39,822 bases of DNA, taken from assembly GCA_014799785.1 (NCBI GenBank), contig JAAVHI010000035.1, forward strand, positions 1 to 39,822, in the 5' to 3' direction. Numbering within the stretch: the first letter of the stretch is position 1; every line of letters begins with the position of its first letter. Shown piece by piece: positions 1-6,166 of this stretch. The notes beneath the pieces are model-generated. The model was not told where the DNA came from. It worked only from the letters and a program-made list of their open reading frames with translations, and made no database searches. Made by a program: the position numbers and the translations under genes. This DNA is from Ruminococcus sp. (GTDB lineage Bacteria > Bacillota > Clostridia > Oscillospirales > Ruminococcaceae).

Positions 1-226
1 CACCCTCCTTGGGAGGGTGTGGATTGAAATATTTTTGGTGTAATACGCCGCCCAAGCCTCCGCAGTCACCCTCCTTGGGAGGGTGTGGATTGAAATGGCG
101 GTCTGTCTCCACGCCACAACGGGGATAAAGTCACCCTCCTTGGGAGGGTGTGGATTGAAATATTTTGTCGTACAGCCGCTGCTTGTCCTCTGCCGTCACC
201 CTCCTTGGGAGGGTGTGGATTGAAAT
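1..226 (+). CRISPR. Type I-C-like CRISPR array, leader-distal end
   Basis: Four identical repeats are present: 1-30 (cut by the window edge), 65-96, 130-161 and 195-226. Spacers of 34, 33 and 33 bp lie at 31-64, 97-129 and 162-194. The 32-bp repeat begins GTCACCCTCC and ends GGATTGAAAT. It contains a perfect 8-bp stem, CACCCTCC/GGAGGGTG, around a TTG loop. The ATTGAAA(C/T) end and G/C-rich hairpin are typical of subtype I-C, where the 3' end of the repeat becomes the crRNA 5' handle. Transcription is therefore rightward, with leader and any cas genes to the left outside the window. The subtype is inferred from the repeat alone. Confidence 0.96.
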
Positions 227-389
227 GGATTCATACAGCGTTGGTCGAGACCGATTTTTGCTGCACTACTTAGGATAATGTATGATCTCCATAGGAAATA
301 TGTACCCCGTTAATACATTTCTGTGAACAGAAATCGTGAAAGCTCATATCTTTATTGCAATAAACCTTTGGGTACATTGTTTCAAATTT
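227..389. other. CRISPR trailer region, no gene seen
   Basis: This stretch follows the last repeat. It carries no further repeat copy, even a degenerate one, and no convincing ORF. A short hairpin (ATTTCTG/CAGAAAT, 317-334) has no T-run. No terminator is visible for the leftward gene that ends at 390. Confidence 0.5.
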
Positions 390-1151
390 TCAGCCAAAAA
401 GCTCAACGTCCGAAATATCTTGTTTATTATCTGTCCGGACTTTCATCATGCGGTCATAGGCGCTTTCGGTATCACTTTCGGGAGCAAGCTCTTTTGAGGC
501 GGGTTCGGGTTCTGTTTTAACATCGGATTTTTCCTCGGCCGGTGGAGGGACGTCGCCCTCCTTGAGAAGCGAAACTCCCGTGACTATCTCCTCCATTTCA
601 TCGGAGGGTTCAAGCTCGCTCGGATCGAATCTGTAAACCTTTTTCTCGGTGTACAGCTCTTTTTCGTCGATAAATTCGTCAGAGCCGAAGTGATCCTTTG
701 CAGCAAATGTGATATCATCCATGGACGGGTCGAAAAAGGGGAATCCGGGAAGTTCTTTAAGCTCGTAGAATTCGCTTGCGGCGGAGATCGCCATAAATTC
801 AATAAACGACGCGATCAGATATGCCGCTGCTCCAAGCGGAGCAAAATCCGACTTTGATATCGCCGCAATGAAAGCAAGTATCACTCCCAGCGGGACAGCC
901 GCGAGACACATTTTTGCTCTGCGGGTAACGCAGCCCACGATTGAAAGCAAAGTAAACGGCACCGCAAAAAAGGCAAATACTGCCATTAACCAAGGGTTGT
1001 AAAGAATGCAGGCAGTTCCCAGCAGAAAAGCGGGGATAGTAGCGACTATTCCGTTGGCAAGCCGTTTTTTCACAGCCTTGTAGCGTTTACCGCTTTTCTC
1101 GTAGTGAGCCAGCGGTTTGTCTGGATCGTATAGTATCGGCGCATTGTTCAT
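390..1151 (-). CDS. Membrane protein of unknown function with acidic cytosolic tail
   Basis: A 253-aa protein not assigned to a named family. A short basic N-terminal region is followed by about four hydrophobic segments (roughly residues 35-55, 57-75, 82-100 and 103-123). An acidic, Pro/Glu-rich tail of about 120 residues follows. No catalytic motif is apparent. The start is supported by AAAGGGG just upstream. The gene begins 18 nt after the stop of the XRE regulator on the same strand, so the two probably share a transcript from the XRE promoter at 1765-1793. The context suggests a membrane partner under the same control as the divergent flotillin/NfeD genes. Confidence 0.8.
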   Translation of the reverse strand: MNNAPILYDPDKPLAHYEKSGKRYKAVKKRLANGIVATIPAFLLGTACILYNPWLMAVFAFFAVPFTLLSIVGCVTRRAKMCLAAVPLGVILAFIAAISKSDFAPLGAAAYLIASFIEFMAISAASEFYELKELPGFPFFDPSMDDITFAAKDHFGSDEFIDEKELYTEKKVYRFDPSELEPSDEMEEIVTGVSLLKEGDVPPPAEEKSDVKTEPEPASKELAPESDTESAYDRMMKVRTDNKQDISDVELFG

Positions 1152-1169
1152 AAAAATTACCCCTTTATA

Positions 1170-1724
1170 TCATATACTTGAAATAATATCTTCATAATAT
1201 TTTTTCAGTTTCTCGGCGATCTCTCCCAGTAATTTCAAGGCGTCAGCTTTAAGCTCGCCGCTTGCGTAAAGTCCTTTTTCCGAAAGAGCGGCGGCTTCCT
1301 TGGCGTATTCGGCGGCTTTGGGAGAATTTTCGTCCGCAAGCTGCTCGGCAAGCTTCAGACAGCATCTTGCCCTGAGAGCGGTAAATTCGTCATAAAGCGA
1401 ACTGCTTCGCGCGGCTGACTGGAGAGCGGCGGCAGCTTCGCGGTACCGTCCCTCACGGTACAGACTTTTTGAATTTATCAGCAGGTCGAGATCGGGGCGG
1501 AGACTGCCGCAGTCCTCGGCTTCTCCCTGCGGGAGCAGCGACGAGATAGGAATATCAAGCACCGAAGCAAGGTATTCAAGAGTTTTCACCGACGGCGTCG
1601 CGCTGCCGCTTTCGATCTGGCTCAGCATATTCCGCGTGATGAACGTTCCCACGACCTCGCTCTGGGTCATTTTTTTTGAGATACGCGCTTCTTTTATACG
1701 CTTTCCGCGTTCTTCGGGGGTCAT
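1170..1724 (-). CDS. XRE-family transcriptional regulator with helical C-terminal domain
   Basis: A 184-aa DNA-binding protein. Residues about 6-60 form a Cro/C1-type helix-turn-helix, with the typical MTQSEV helix and a recognition helix reading NMLSQIESGSATPS. Residues about 75-180 are Ala/Leu-rich helices resembling two or three TPR-like hairpins, possibly for dimerisation or ligand sensing. AAAGGAGG precedes the ATG. A GTAAATNNNATTTAC operator lies just downstream of its own -10, and two more copies sit at the start points of the two divergent promoters. Autoregulation and control of the neighbouring locus are therefore likely. That this protein binds these sites is inference from position and symmetry. 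Confidence 0.9.
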   Translation of the reverse strand: MTPEERGKRIKEARISKKMTQSEVVGTFITRNMLSQIESGSATPSVKTLEYLASVLDIPISSLLPQGEAEDCGSLRPDLDLLINSKSLYREGRYREAAAALQSAARSSSLYDEFTALRARCCLKLAEQLADENSPKAAEYAKEAAALSEKGLYASGELKADALKLLGEIAEKLKKYYEDIISSI

Positions 1725-1746
1725 GGAATTCCTCCTTTCGCATAAA

Positions 1747-1761
1747 GTAAATATTATTTAC
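1747..1761. promoter_or_regulatory. Operator copy 1 (GTAAATNNNATTTAC) at the XRE gene promoter
   Basis: Perfect inverted repeat GTAAAT-ATT-ATTTAC. It lies between the leftward -10 (1765-1770) and the XRE start codon, at the expected start of transcription. The same 6-3-6 palindrome recurs at 1937-1951 and 2125-2139. This position suits autorepression. Confidence 0.75.
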
Positions 1762-1764
1762 ATT

Positions 1765-1793
1765 ATTGTATCACACTTTTTCCGCAAATGCAA
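1765..1793 (-). promoter_or_regulatory. Promoter of the XRE/membrane protein operon
   Basis: Read leftward: -35 TTGCAT (1793-1788), 17-nt spacer, -10 TACAAT (1770-1765). Operator copy 1 starts a few nucleotides downstream of the -10. Confidence 0.6.
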
Positions 1794-1903
1794 TAGGAAA
1801 ACAAAAATTTTTTCCGCGCCGTTGCTGCGGTACTGTCTGAATGTCGCTCCGAATGACATTAACAGCCGCGAAACGGCACGGAAAAATTTTTCTTTTGACG
1901 CTA

Positions 1904-1932
1904 TTGACAAACGCTGGGAGCCGTGCTATACT
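1904..1932 (+). promoter_or_regulatory. Consensus promoter for the 41-aa micro-protein
   Basis: TTGACA (1904-1909), 17-nt spacer, TATACT (1927-1932). The operator palindrome begins within the last base of the -10. Confidence 0.85.
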
Positions 1933-1956
1933 TTAAGTAAATTAAATTTACTTAAA
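1932..1956. promoter_or_regulatory. Operator copy 2, extended 25-nt palindrome
   Basis: TTTAAGTAAAT and ATTTACTTAAA form perfect 11-nt arms around TAA. The core GTAAAT-TAA-ATTTAC (1937-1951) matches the other two operators. It covers the expected start point of the 1904-1932 promoter, so bound repressor would block initiation. Confidence 0.8.
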
Positions 1957-1986
1957 GGCAAATGCGCTGAGAGGGGTAAAAAAATC

Positions 1987-2112
1987 GTGACCGAGCTGCT
2001 GGAATGCACGTTCTTCAAAATATTTTGGTGCATTATTGCATTTGTTTGTGCGCCGCATTTGTTGATTTTGTTTATTTTTCTGAAAAAACTACTTGACAAA
2101 ACGGCATTATAA
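1987..2112 (+). CDS. 41-aa single-span membrane micro-protein
   Basis: A GTG-initiated ORF with GAGAGGGG about 10 nt upstream. It encodes 41 residues: an acidic start (MTELLE), a hydrophobic segment of about 25 residues from FFKIFW to FIFL, and a basic KKLLDK end. It is the first ORF after the operator-controlled promoter at 1904-1932. Its 3' end overlaps the next promoter (-35 at 2093). No family is recognised. It may be a small membrane protein, or a hydrophobic peptide sensed by the neighbouring XRE protein. Expression is inferred from the promoter, RBS and composition. Confidence 0.6.
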   Translation: MTELLECTFFKIFWCIIAFVCAPHLLILFIFLKKLLDKTAL

Positions 2113-2121
2113 GGTTATAAT
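2093..2121 (+). promoter_or_regulatory. Perfect-consensus promoter of the PH-like/NfeD genes
   Basis: TTGACA (2093-2098), 17-nt spacer, TATAAT (2116-2121). It overlaps the end of the 41-aa ORF and is followed directly by operator copy 3. Confidence 0.88.
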
Positions 2122-2124
2122 ATA

Positions 2125-2139
2125 GTAAATGATATTTAC
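2125..2139. promoter_or_regulatory. Operator copy 3 (GTAAATNNNATTTAC)
   Basis: Perfect palindrome GTAAAT-GAT-ATTTAC starting 4 nt after the -10, covering the expected start point of the promoter at 2093-2121. Confidence 0.8.
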
Positions 2140-2173
2140 GCATTGCCGATTTTGTTGAAAAGGAGGACTTACC

Positions 2174-2461
2174 GTGAAAAAAACGTTTGCAGTGAGTCAT
2201 ATGTGCCGAAATGGAATTATCGGAGGATTTATATATGTTACCCCCGAAAGGCTGATATACCAAACAGGGAAGATCTCTATATCAAAAGCTCTGCAGAACA
2301 TCGAAATGCCGTTTAGCGACGTAATTTCAACCGAAAGAGGGAAATTCCTTTTCCTGCCGACGGTAAGCTTTAAAATGAAAGACGGCGGCGAATTCAAGTA
2401 TATAATTTATTCTGTAAAAAGGTTTTTCGGAACGATGAAAGAGCTTGGCTGCGACATTTGA
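2174..2461 (+). CDS. Small PH-like (GRAM-like) domain protein
   Basis: A 95-aa protein starting at GTG, 8 nt after a strong AAGGAGG. It alternates beta strands and ends in a helix (SVKRFFGTMKELGCDI). Phrases such as FIYVTPERLIYQ and a mid-domain F-SDVIS are typical of bacterial PH/GRAM-like domains, which bind membranes or act as adaptors. It has no signal peptide or TM segment and should be cytosolic, perhaps at the membrane face. It is first in the transcript from the promoter at 2093-2121 and precedes the NfeD-like gene by 45 nt. The fold assignment rests on pattern only. Confidence 0.6.
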   Translation: MKKTFAVSHMCRNGIIGGFIYVTPERLIYQTGKISISKALQNIEMPFSDVISTERGKFLFLPTVSFKMKDGGEFKYIIYSVKRFFGTMKELGCDI

Positions 2462-2506
2462 ACAAACGGGCTGTTTCGTTTCCGGATATTTAAAGGGGGT
2501 TTTTTT

Positions 2507-3193
2507 ATGACCGAATGGTGGGAAAGCTTATCAACGCTTGTGCAGGTGCTGTACTGCATTGCCGTACCGTCCACGCTGCTGCTGCTTTTGCAGACTATCC
2601 TTTCAATCTCGGGCTTCGGAGGAGATTCCGACGTAAATATCAGCGACACGAGCGGTATTGATATGGGCGACATAAGCGGTGCGGATTTCGGCGACGTTGG
2701 CGATATAGGCGATATCGGAGACTTGGGCGACGTCAGCGACCTGTCCGCGGACGTTCCCGACGCGGATGTACACGTCCACGGTTCGTATTCGTCCTTGCAG
2801 CTTTTTACGGTGCAGGGGATAGTGGCTTTTCTGGCGGTATCCGGCTGGGTGTCCATTGCCGCGCTGAGCAGCGGTGTTCCGAGCGCAGGGGCAATCCCTC
2901 TCGGACTTGTTGCGGGATTTTTTGCAATGTACGGTATCGCAAAGCTGGTGCAGATAAGCAAAAAGCTTACCGAAAACGGCACTATAGATTTCCGCAACGC
3001 TATCGGCGAAAATGCCACGGTGTACATACCGATACCGCCGTCGGGCGAGGGCGAGGGAAAGGTCACGCTGACCTTGCAGGGACGCTTTATGGAGTGCAGC
3101 GCGGTGTCCAACGAAAGGGAAATGCTTAAAACGGGAACGGCAGTCCGCGTTACCGATTTAAACGGCGAAGTTCTTGTTGTTGAAAGGCAGTGA
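2507..3193 (+). CDS. NfeD-like membrane protein with acidic Gly-Asp repeat loop
   Basis: A 228-aa protein. Hydrophobic segments lie at about residues 10-33, 100-123 and 127-150. Residues about 160-228 form a small beta-rich domain (GENATVYIPIPPSG... TAVRVTDLNGEVLVVE) typical of the OB fold of short NfeD proteins, the usual partners of flotillins. It lacks the protease domain of long NfeD. Between TM1 and TM2, residues 39-90 form a very acidic stretch rich in GD and SD repeats. AAAGGGGG precedes the ATG. A flotillin gene 1.1 kb downstream supports the assignment. Only the OB domain is family-typical; the acidic loop is unusual. Confidence 0.8.
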   Translation: MTEWWESLSTLVQVLYCIAVPSTLLLLLQTILSISGFGGDSDVNISDTSGIDMGDISGADFGDVGDIGDIGDLGDVSDLSADVPDADVHVHGSYSSLQLFTVQGIVAFLAVSGWVSIAALSSGVPSAGAIPLGLVAGFFAMYGIAKLVQISKKLTENGTIDFRNAIGENATVYIPIPPSGEGEGKVTLTLQGRFMECSAVSNEREMLKTGTAVRVTDLNGEVLVVERQ

Positions 3194-3197
3194 TGTT

Positions 3198-3329
3198 ATG
3201 GAAATGGTGATTGATTTTGTTTTCGAGGGGATAGATCTTTTTGTAGGGATTATTTTTGACTTGCTTGAAACTAAGATTGAGAGGACGAAGTGTATAAAGA
3301 AGGTTCACAAAAAGAAAAAGCGGTTATAA
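3198..3329 (+). CDS. 43-aa micro-protein with hydrophobic head and basic tail
   Basis: ATG lies 4 nt after the NfeD-like stop codon, suggesting translational coupling. The product has an acidic, hydrophobic, probably amphipathic helix (EMVIDFVFEGIDLFVGII) and then a strongly basic end (KKVHKKKKRL). The layout matches the 31-aa ORF at 4087-4182, which also starts M-acidic and ends in KKR. No known family is recognised. It may be a membrane-surface peptide accompanying NfeD or flotillin. Confidence 0.6.
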   Translation: MEMVIDFVFEGIDLFVGIIFDLLETKIERTKCIKKVHKKKKRL

Positions 3330-3353
3330 TTTTTTTACATAAGAGGTAAAGTT

Positions 3354-3782
3354 ATGAATAGGAATAGAGCTATTATCATAATTCAAGCCGTGTATACAAT
3401 TATTTATGGTCTGATATACAAAATCTTTTGGGCAGAAAACGAGACGTGTAAATTATTTTTTTACTGTATATTAATTAATTTATCGCTGTCTTTTACCGTA
3501 AATCTTATGTTTTTGGCAGTAATAAAATTGGAGATGTACGAGTCGCTTGCAGGGTATGATAAAAACAAAATATATGATAAAGATGTACTAAAGGATTATG
3601 TAAAAAGACTTGCATTCTATGTATCCCTTATTGTGTTTATCGTTTCTATAATACCAATTTGCGCACCGCTTCTTTCTTTAATTAATATCTCCGGTTATTT
3701 TTGGATTACAGCGTATATGTTTCTTGTTGTAATATGTATGTTTTTAACAATCGTTATAACTGCTTCGAAGAACAAAATATAA
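3354..3782 (+). CDS. Four-TM integral membrane protein, unknown
   Basis: A 142-aa protein with hydrophobic segments near residues 7-25, 31-55, 87-108 and 112-136. A charged loop (about 58-85, rich in Lys/Asp/Tyr) lies between the second and third. The start has AGAGGTAAAG upstream and sits 24 nt after the 43-aa ORF, so it probably belongs to the same transcript. It is richer in A+T than the NfeD-like gene before it. No family motif is recognised. Confidence 0.7.
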   Translation: MNRNRAIIIIQAVYTIIYGLIYKIFWAENETCKLFFYCILINLSLSFTVNLMFLAVIKLEMYESLAGYDKNKIYDKDVLKDYVKRLAFYVSLIVFIVSIIPICAPLLSLINISGYFWITAYMFLVVICMFLTIVITASKNKI

Positions 3783-3853
3783 TTTAGGCGAACAAAATGC
3801 AAGTTCAATATCTAATTAAAAAGAGTACTATATTAAAAGGAGCGTTGATAAAT

Positions 3854-4060
3854 ATGGGTGTGCCTCCGGTGTTGCTTATGAGGAAAAGAATGATAATAAA
3901 AAGACTTACCGAATGCGGCGCATTTTCGGAAGAGAATGCAGTAACATTCAAGGAAGCAGGGGTATTTAATCCCAACGCTTTTTCACGTTTAACGAAAATA
4001 ATGGAAAAAAGAAATATTTTAACGCAAACAAAAGGCGGTAAATACTATCTTAATAAATAA
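3854..4060 (+). CDS. Small winged-helix-like protein (68 aa)
   Basis: The start at 3854 is chosen because AAAAGGAG lies about 11 nt upstream. The in-frame ATG at 3797 has no ribosome site. The 68-aa product is basic, with helices followed by NAFSRLTKIMEKRNILTQTKGGKYYLNK. A helix followed by a basic beta hairpin is typical of winged-helix ends. This could be a DNA-binding or protein-binding adaptor. It lies between the 4-TM protein and the 31-aa micro-protein. The fold is an inference. Confidence 0.6.
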   Translation: MGVPPVLLMRKRMIIKRLTECGAFSEENAVTFKEAGVFNPNAFSRLTKIMEKRNILTQTKGGKYYLNK

Positions 4061-4086
4061 TTTTTTTATAGTTCGGGGGTGTTTAT

Positions 4087-4182
4087 ATGGATATTTTACT
4101 TGAACTTCTGGCAGCTGTCTTTACGGCGGCTGTGGACTGGTCTTTTTTCAGGTCGGTAAGAAATAATAAAAAACGTACATAA
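4087..4182 (+). CDS. 31-aa micro-protein before flotillin
   Basis: An ATG ORF preceded by a GGGGGTG ribosome site. It encodes 31 residues: an acidic hydrophobic helix (MDILLELLAAVFTAAVDW), then FFRSVRNNKKRT. The M-acidic start, hydrophobic stretch and Lys/Arg tail echo the 43-aa ORF at 3198-3329. It has no assigned family. Its strong RBS and place just ahead of flotillin argue that it is real. Confidence 0.5.
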   Translation: MDILLELLAAVFTAAVDWSFFRSVRNNKKRT

Positions 4183-4216
4183 TTATTTTTACATAAATGT
4201 TGCGGTGCGGACAATA

Positions 4217-4247
4217 ACTGTCAACTATACACTGTCAACTGTCAACT
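4217..4247 (+). repeat. Three direct ACTGTCAACT repeats upstream of flotillin
   Basis: The 10-mer ACTGTCAACT occurs at 4217-4226, 4231-4240 and 4238-4247, the last two overlapping by three bases. It lies directly before the flotillin ribosome site (TTGGAGG, 4254-4260). Role unknown: possibly regulator half-sites or a slippage-prone repeat. Confidence 0.7.
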
Positions 4248-4268
4248 ATATTTTTGGAGGTATGAAAT

Positions 4269-5894
4269 ATGGGAAATCCTGAAACCTTGATCGCCGTGTG
4301 CGTCATTGCGGTGGTCATTTTCGCTGCGGTGGCGGCAATTCTTTCGCGGTACAGAAAGTGTCCCTCGGACAAAATTATGGTAATTTACGGTAAAGTAGGT
4401 ACCGACAAAAACGGTCAGGCGAAGAGCGCAAAGTGTATCCACGGCGGCGCGGCGTTTATCGTGCCGATAATCCAGTCGTTCCAGTACCTTGATCTGACGC
4501 CTATTTCCATTAATGTGGACTTGAAAAACGCCCTTTCCAAGCAGAATATCCGTGTGGACGTTCCGTCCCGCTTTACGGTAGGTATCTCCACCGAGCCGGG
4601 AATTATGCAGAACGCCGCCGAGCGTTTGCTGGGGCTTAAAATGATGGAAATTCAGGAGCTTGCCAAGGATATTATTTTCGGACAGCTCCGTCTGGTAATC
4701 GCAACAATGGAGATCGAGGAGATCAATACCGACCGCGATAAGTTCCTTGTAGCGGTATCCAACAACGTTGAGATAGAGCTGAAAAAGATTGGTCTGCGGC
4801 TTATCAACGTAAACGTTACCGACATAAACGACGAGTCGGGCTATATTGAAGCTCTCGGTAAGGAAGCTGCCGCAAAGGCTATCAACGACGCGAAGAAAAG
4901 CGTTGCCGAAAAGGACAGAGACGGTGCTATCGGTGAGGCAAACGCCCGAAAGGATCAGCGTATTCAGGTCGCTGCGGCGAACGCTGCGGCTATCGAGGGT
5001 GAAAATGACGCTAAGATAGCGGTTGCACAGTCCGAGGCTGTACGCCGTCAGAAAGAAGCCGAAGCTGACGCAAAGGCTACAAACGACGCTAAGATAGCGG
5101 TCGCTCAGACAAGCAGAGACGGTGAGATCGGTCAGGCTAACGCTATGAAGGAACAGCGTATTCAGGTCGCGGCTGCAAACGCTGCGGCTATCGAGGGTGA
5201 AAACAACGCCAAGGTTTCCGTTGCTCAGTCCGAGGCGAACCGCCGCGAAAAAGAAGCGGAAGCCCTTAAGATCGCTATTTCCGCGGAAGCCGTTCAGGCT
5301 GCAAAGGCTAAGGAAGAAGCCTACGAAGCTCAGCGAGAAGCCGAAGAAAAGCGTGCCGAGGTTGAGATGGCTACCCAGAAAGCTGATGTTATCGTAAAGG
5401 CTCAGATCGAAAAGGAAAAAGCCGAGATCGCCGCAGAAGCCGAGGCAGAAGTTCTCCGCCGCAAAGCACGAGGCGAGGCGGACGCTCTTTACGCCAAAAT
5501 GGAAGCCGAAGCCCGCGGTGCGCAGGAAATTCTCCAGAAACAGGCGGAGGGTATGCGTTCCCTTATCGAAGCGGCGGGAGACGCAGATTCTGCTGTTAAA
5601 ATGGTTGTTGCCGACAAGCTTGAAGAGCTTATGCGCATTCAGGTCGACGCTATCAAGAATATCAAGATCGACAAGGTCACTGTTTGGGACAGCGGTAAAA
5701 ACGGCGACGGAAATACTGCTACCGCAGATTTTATCGCAGGCATGATGAAAGCAGTTCCTCCGCTGAACGAGGTGTTCAAGCAGGCAGGAATGGAGCTTCC
5801 CGCACTTTTGGGCAAAGAGCTGTCCGAGGGTGGTGCGCAGAATGAGAACGAAGAAGTATCGTCTGCCGCAGCTGAGAGCGAGGTTAAGGAGTAA
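4269..5894 (+). CDS. Flotillin-family (SPFH domain) membrane scaffold protein
   Basis: A 541-aa protein. The N-terminal segment (residues 7-26) inserts in the membrane. An SPFH/band-7 domain spans about residues 30-190 (KIMVIYGKV... FTVGIS... LRLINVNVTDI). A long Ala/Glu/Lys coiled coil covers about 195-430, and a C-terminal region (about 440-541) resembles the flotillin oligomerisation end. Flotillins organise membrane microdomains. The coiled coil contains a direct 66-residue duplication (206-271 and 272-337). TTGGAGG lies 8 nt before the ATG. The NfeD-like gene upstream is the classical partner. The C-terminal tail is acidic and Ser/Glu-rich. Confidence 0.95.
   Translation: MGNPETLIAVCVIAVVIFAAVAAILSRYRKCPSDKIMVIYGKVGTDKNGQAKSAKCIHGGAAFIVPIIQSFQYLDLTPISINVDLKNALSKQNIRVDVPSRFTVGISTEPGIMQNAAERLLGLKMMEIQELAKDIIFGQLRLVIATMEIEEINTDRDKFLVAVSNNVEIELKKIGLRLINVNVTDINDESGYIEALGKEAAAKAINDAKKSVAEKDRDGAIGEANARKDQRIQVAAANAAAIEGENDAKIAVAQSEAVRRQKEAEADAKATNDAKIAVAQTSRDGEIGQANAMKEQRIQVAAANAAAIEGENNAKVSVAQSEANRREKEAEALKIAISAEAVQAAKAKEEAYEAQREAEEKRAEVEMATQKADVIVKAQIEKEKAEIAAEAEAEVLRRKARGEADALYAKMEAEARGAQEILQKQAEGMRSLIEAAGDADSAVKMVVADKLEELMRIQVDAIKNIKIDKVTVWDSGKNGDGNTATADFIAGMMKAVPPLNEVFKQAGMELPALLGKELSEGGAQNENEEVSSAAAESEVKE
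4884..5279 (+). repeat. Tandem 198-bp duplication inside the flotillin coiled coil
   Basis: Two adjacent copies, 4884-5081 and 5082-5279, encode near-identical 66-residue units. Both contain RIQVAAANAAAIEGEN and start NDAK. The reading frame is kept, so the coiled coil is lengthened rather than broken. Confidence 0.85.
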
Positions 5895-5960
5895 TAAATA
5901 CATAAAGCGATACTAAACATTTCTCGAAAAGGGGAAAGTGGTTTCGTACTGCGGTGCAAA

Positions 5961-6004
5961 GTTCCCGTTCAGATGTCATTCAGGCATTTGAGCGGGAGCT
6001 TTTA
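5961..6004 (+). terminator. Probable terminator after flotillin
   Basis: GTTCCCGTTCA (5961-5971) pairs with TGAGCGGGAGC (5989-5999) through 11 pairs including two G-U. A short T-run follows. The rest of 5895-6120 holds no gene that I can see. Confidence 0.55.
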
Positions 6005-6120
6005 TTGTGCATAAGTTGTCTGAGGAGTGACGGGTAATCGCCGCACAATACTGTGAGCAGCTTGCCGAGAAGCTTTTCCGATATTTAAGCAAGTACTGCC
6101 AGCATTTATATTTGCATATA

Positions 6121-6156
6121 AAAAAGCTCCCCATTTGTTGCAATGGGGAGCTTTTT
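6121..6156. terminator. Strong bidirectional terminator
   Basis: A 15-bp perfect stem (6121-6135 with 6142-6156), including AGCTCCCCATT/AATGGGGAGCT. It encloses a 6-nt loop and is flanked by A5 and T5. It lies 10 nt after the leftward decarboxylase beta gene, which it should terminate. Confidence 0.92.
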
Positions 6157-6166
6157 CAATTCTGAA

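Noticed and set aside
227..259. A possible fourth spacer after the last CRISPR repeat
   Set aside because: No repeat, even degenerate, follows at the expected distance, so it cannot be told from trailer sequence.
1170..2112. RRNPP-type quorum sensing (XRE-TPR receptor plus peptide)
   Set aside because: The TPR-like part is short and the 41-aa product looks like a membrane protein rather than a secreted pro-peptide. Kept only as an alternative.
2407..3111. 234-aa minus-strand ORF rich in Ser/Pro
   Set aside because: Shadow of the NfeD-like gene; the repeat-like SP units are the antisense of the Gly-Asp repeats.
4242..5903. 553-aa open frame on the minus strand opposite flotillin
   Set aside because: It mirrors the flotillin codons, is made of Leu/Phe/Cys/Ser-rich shadow sequence, and has no sensible domain.
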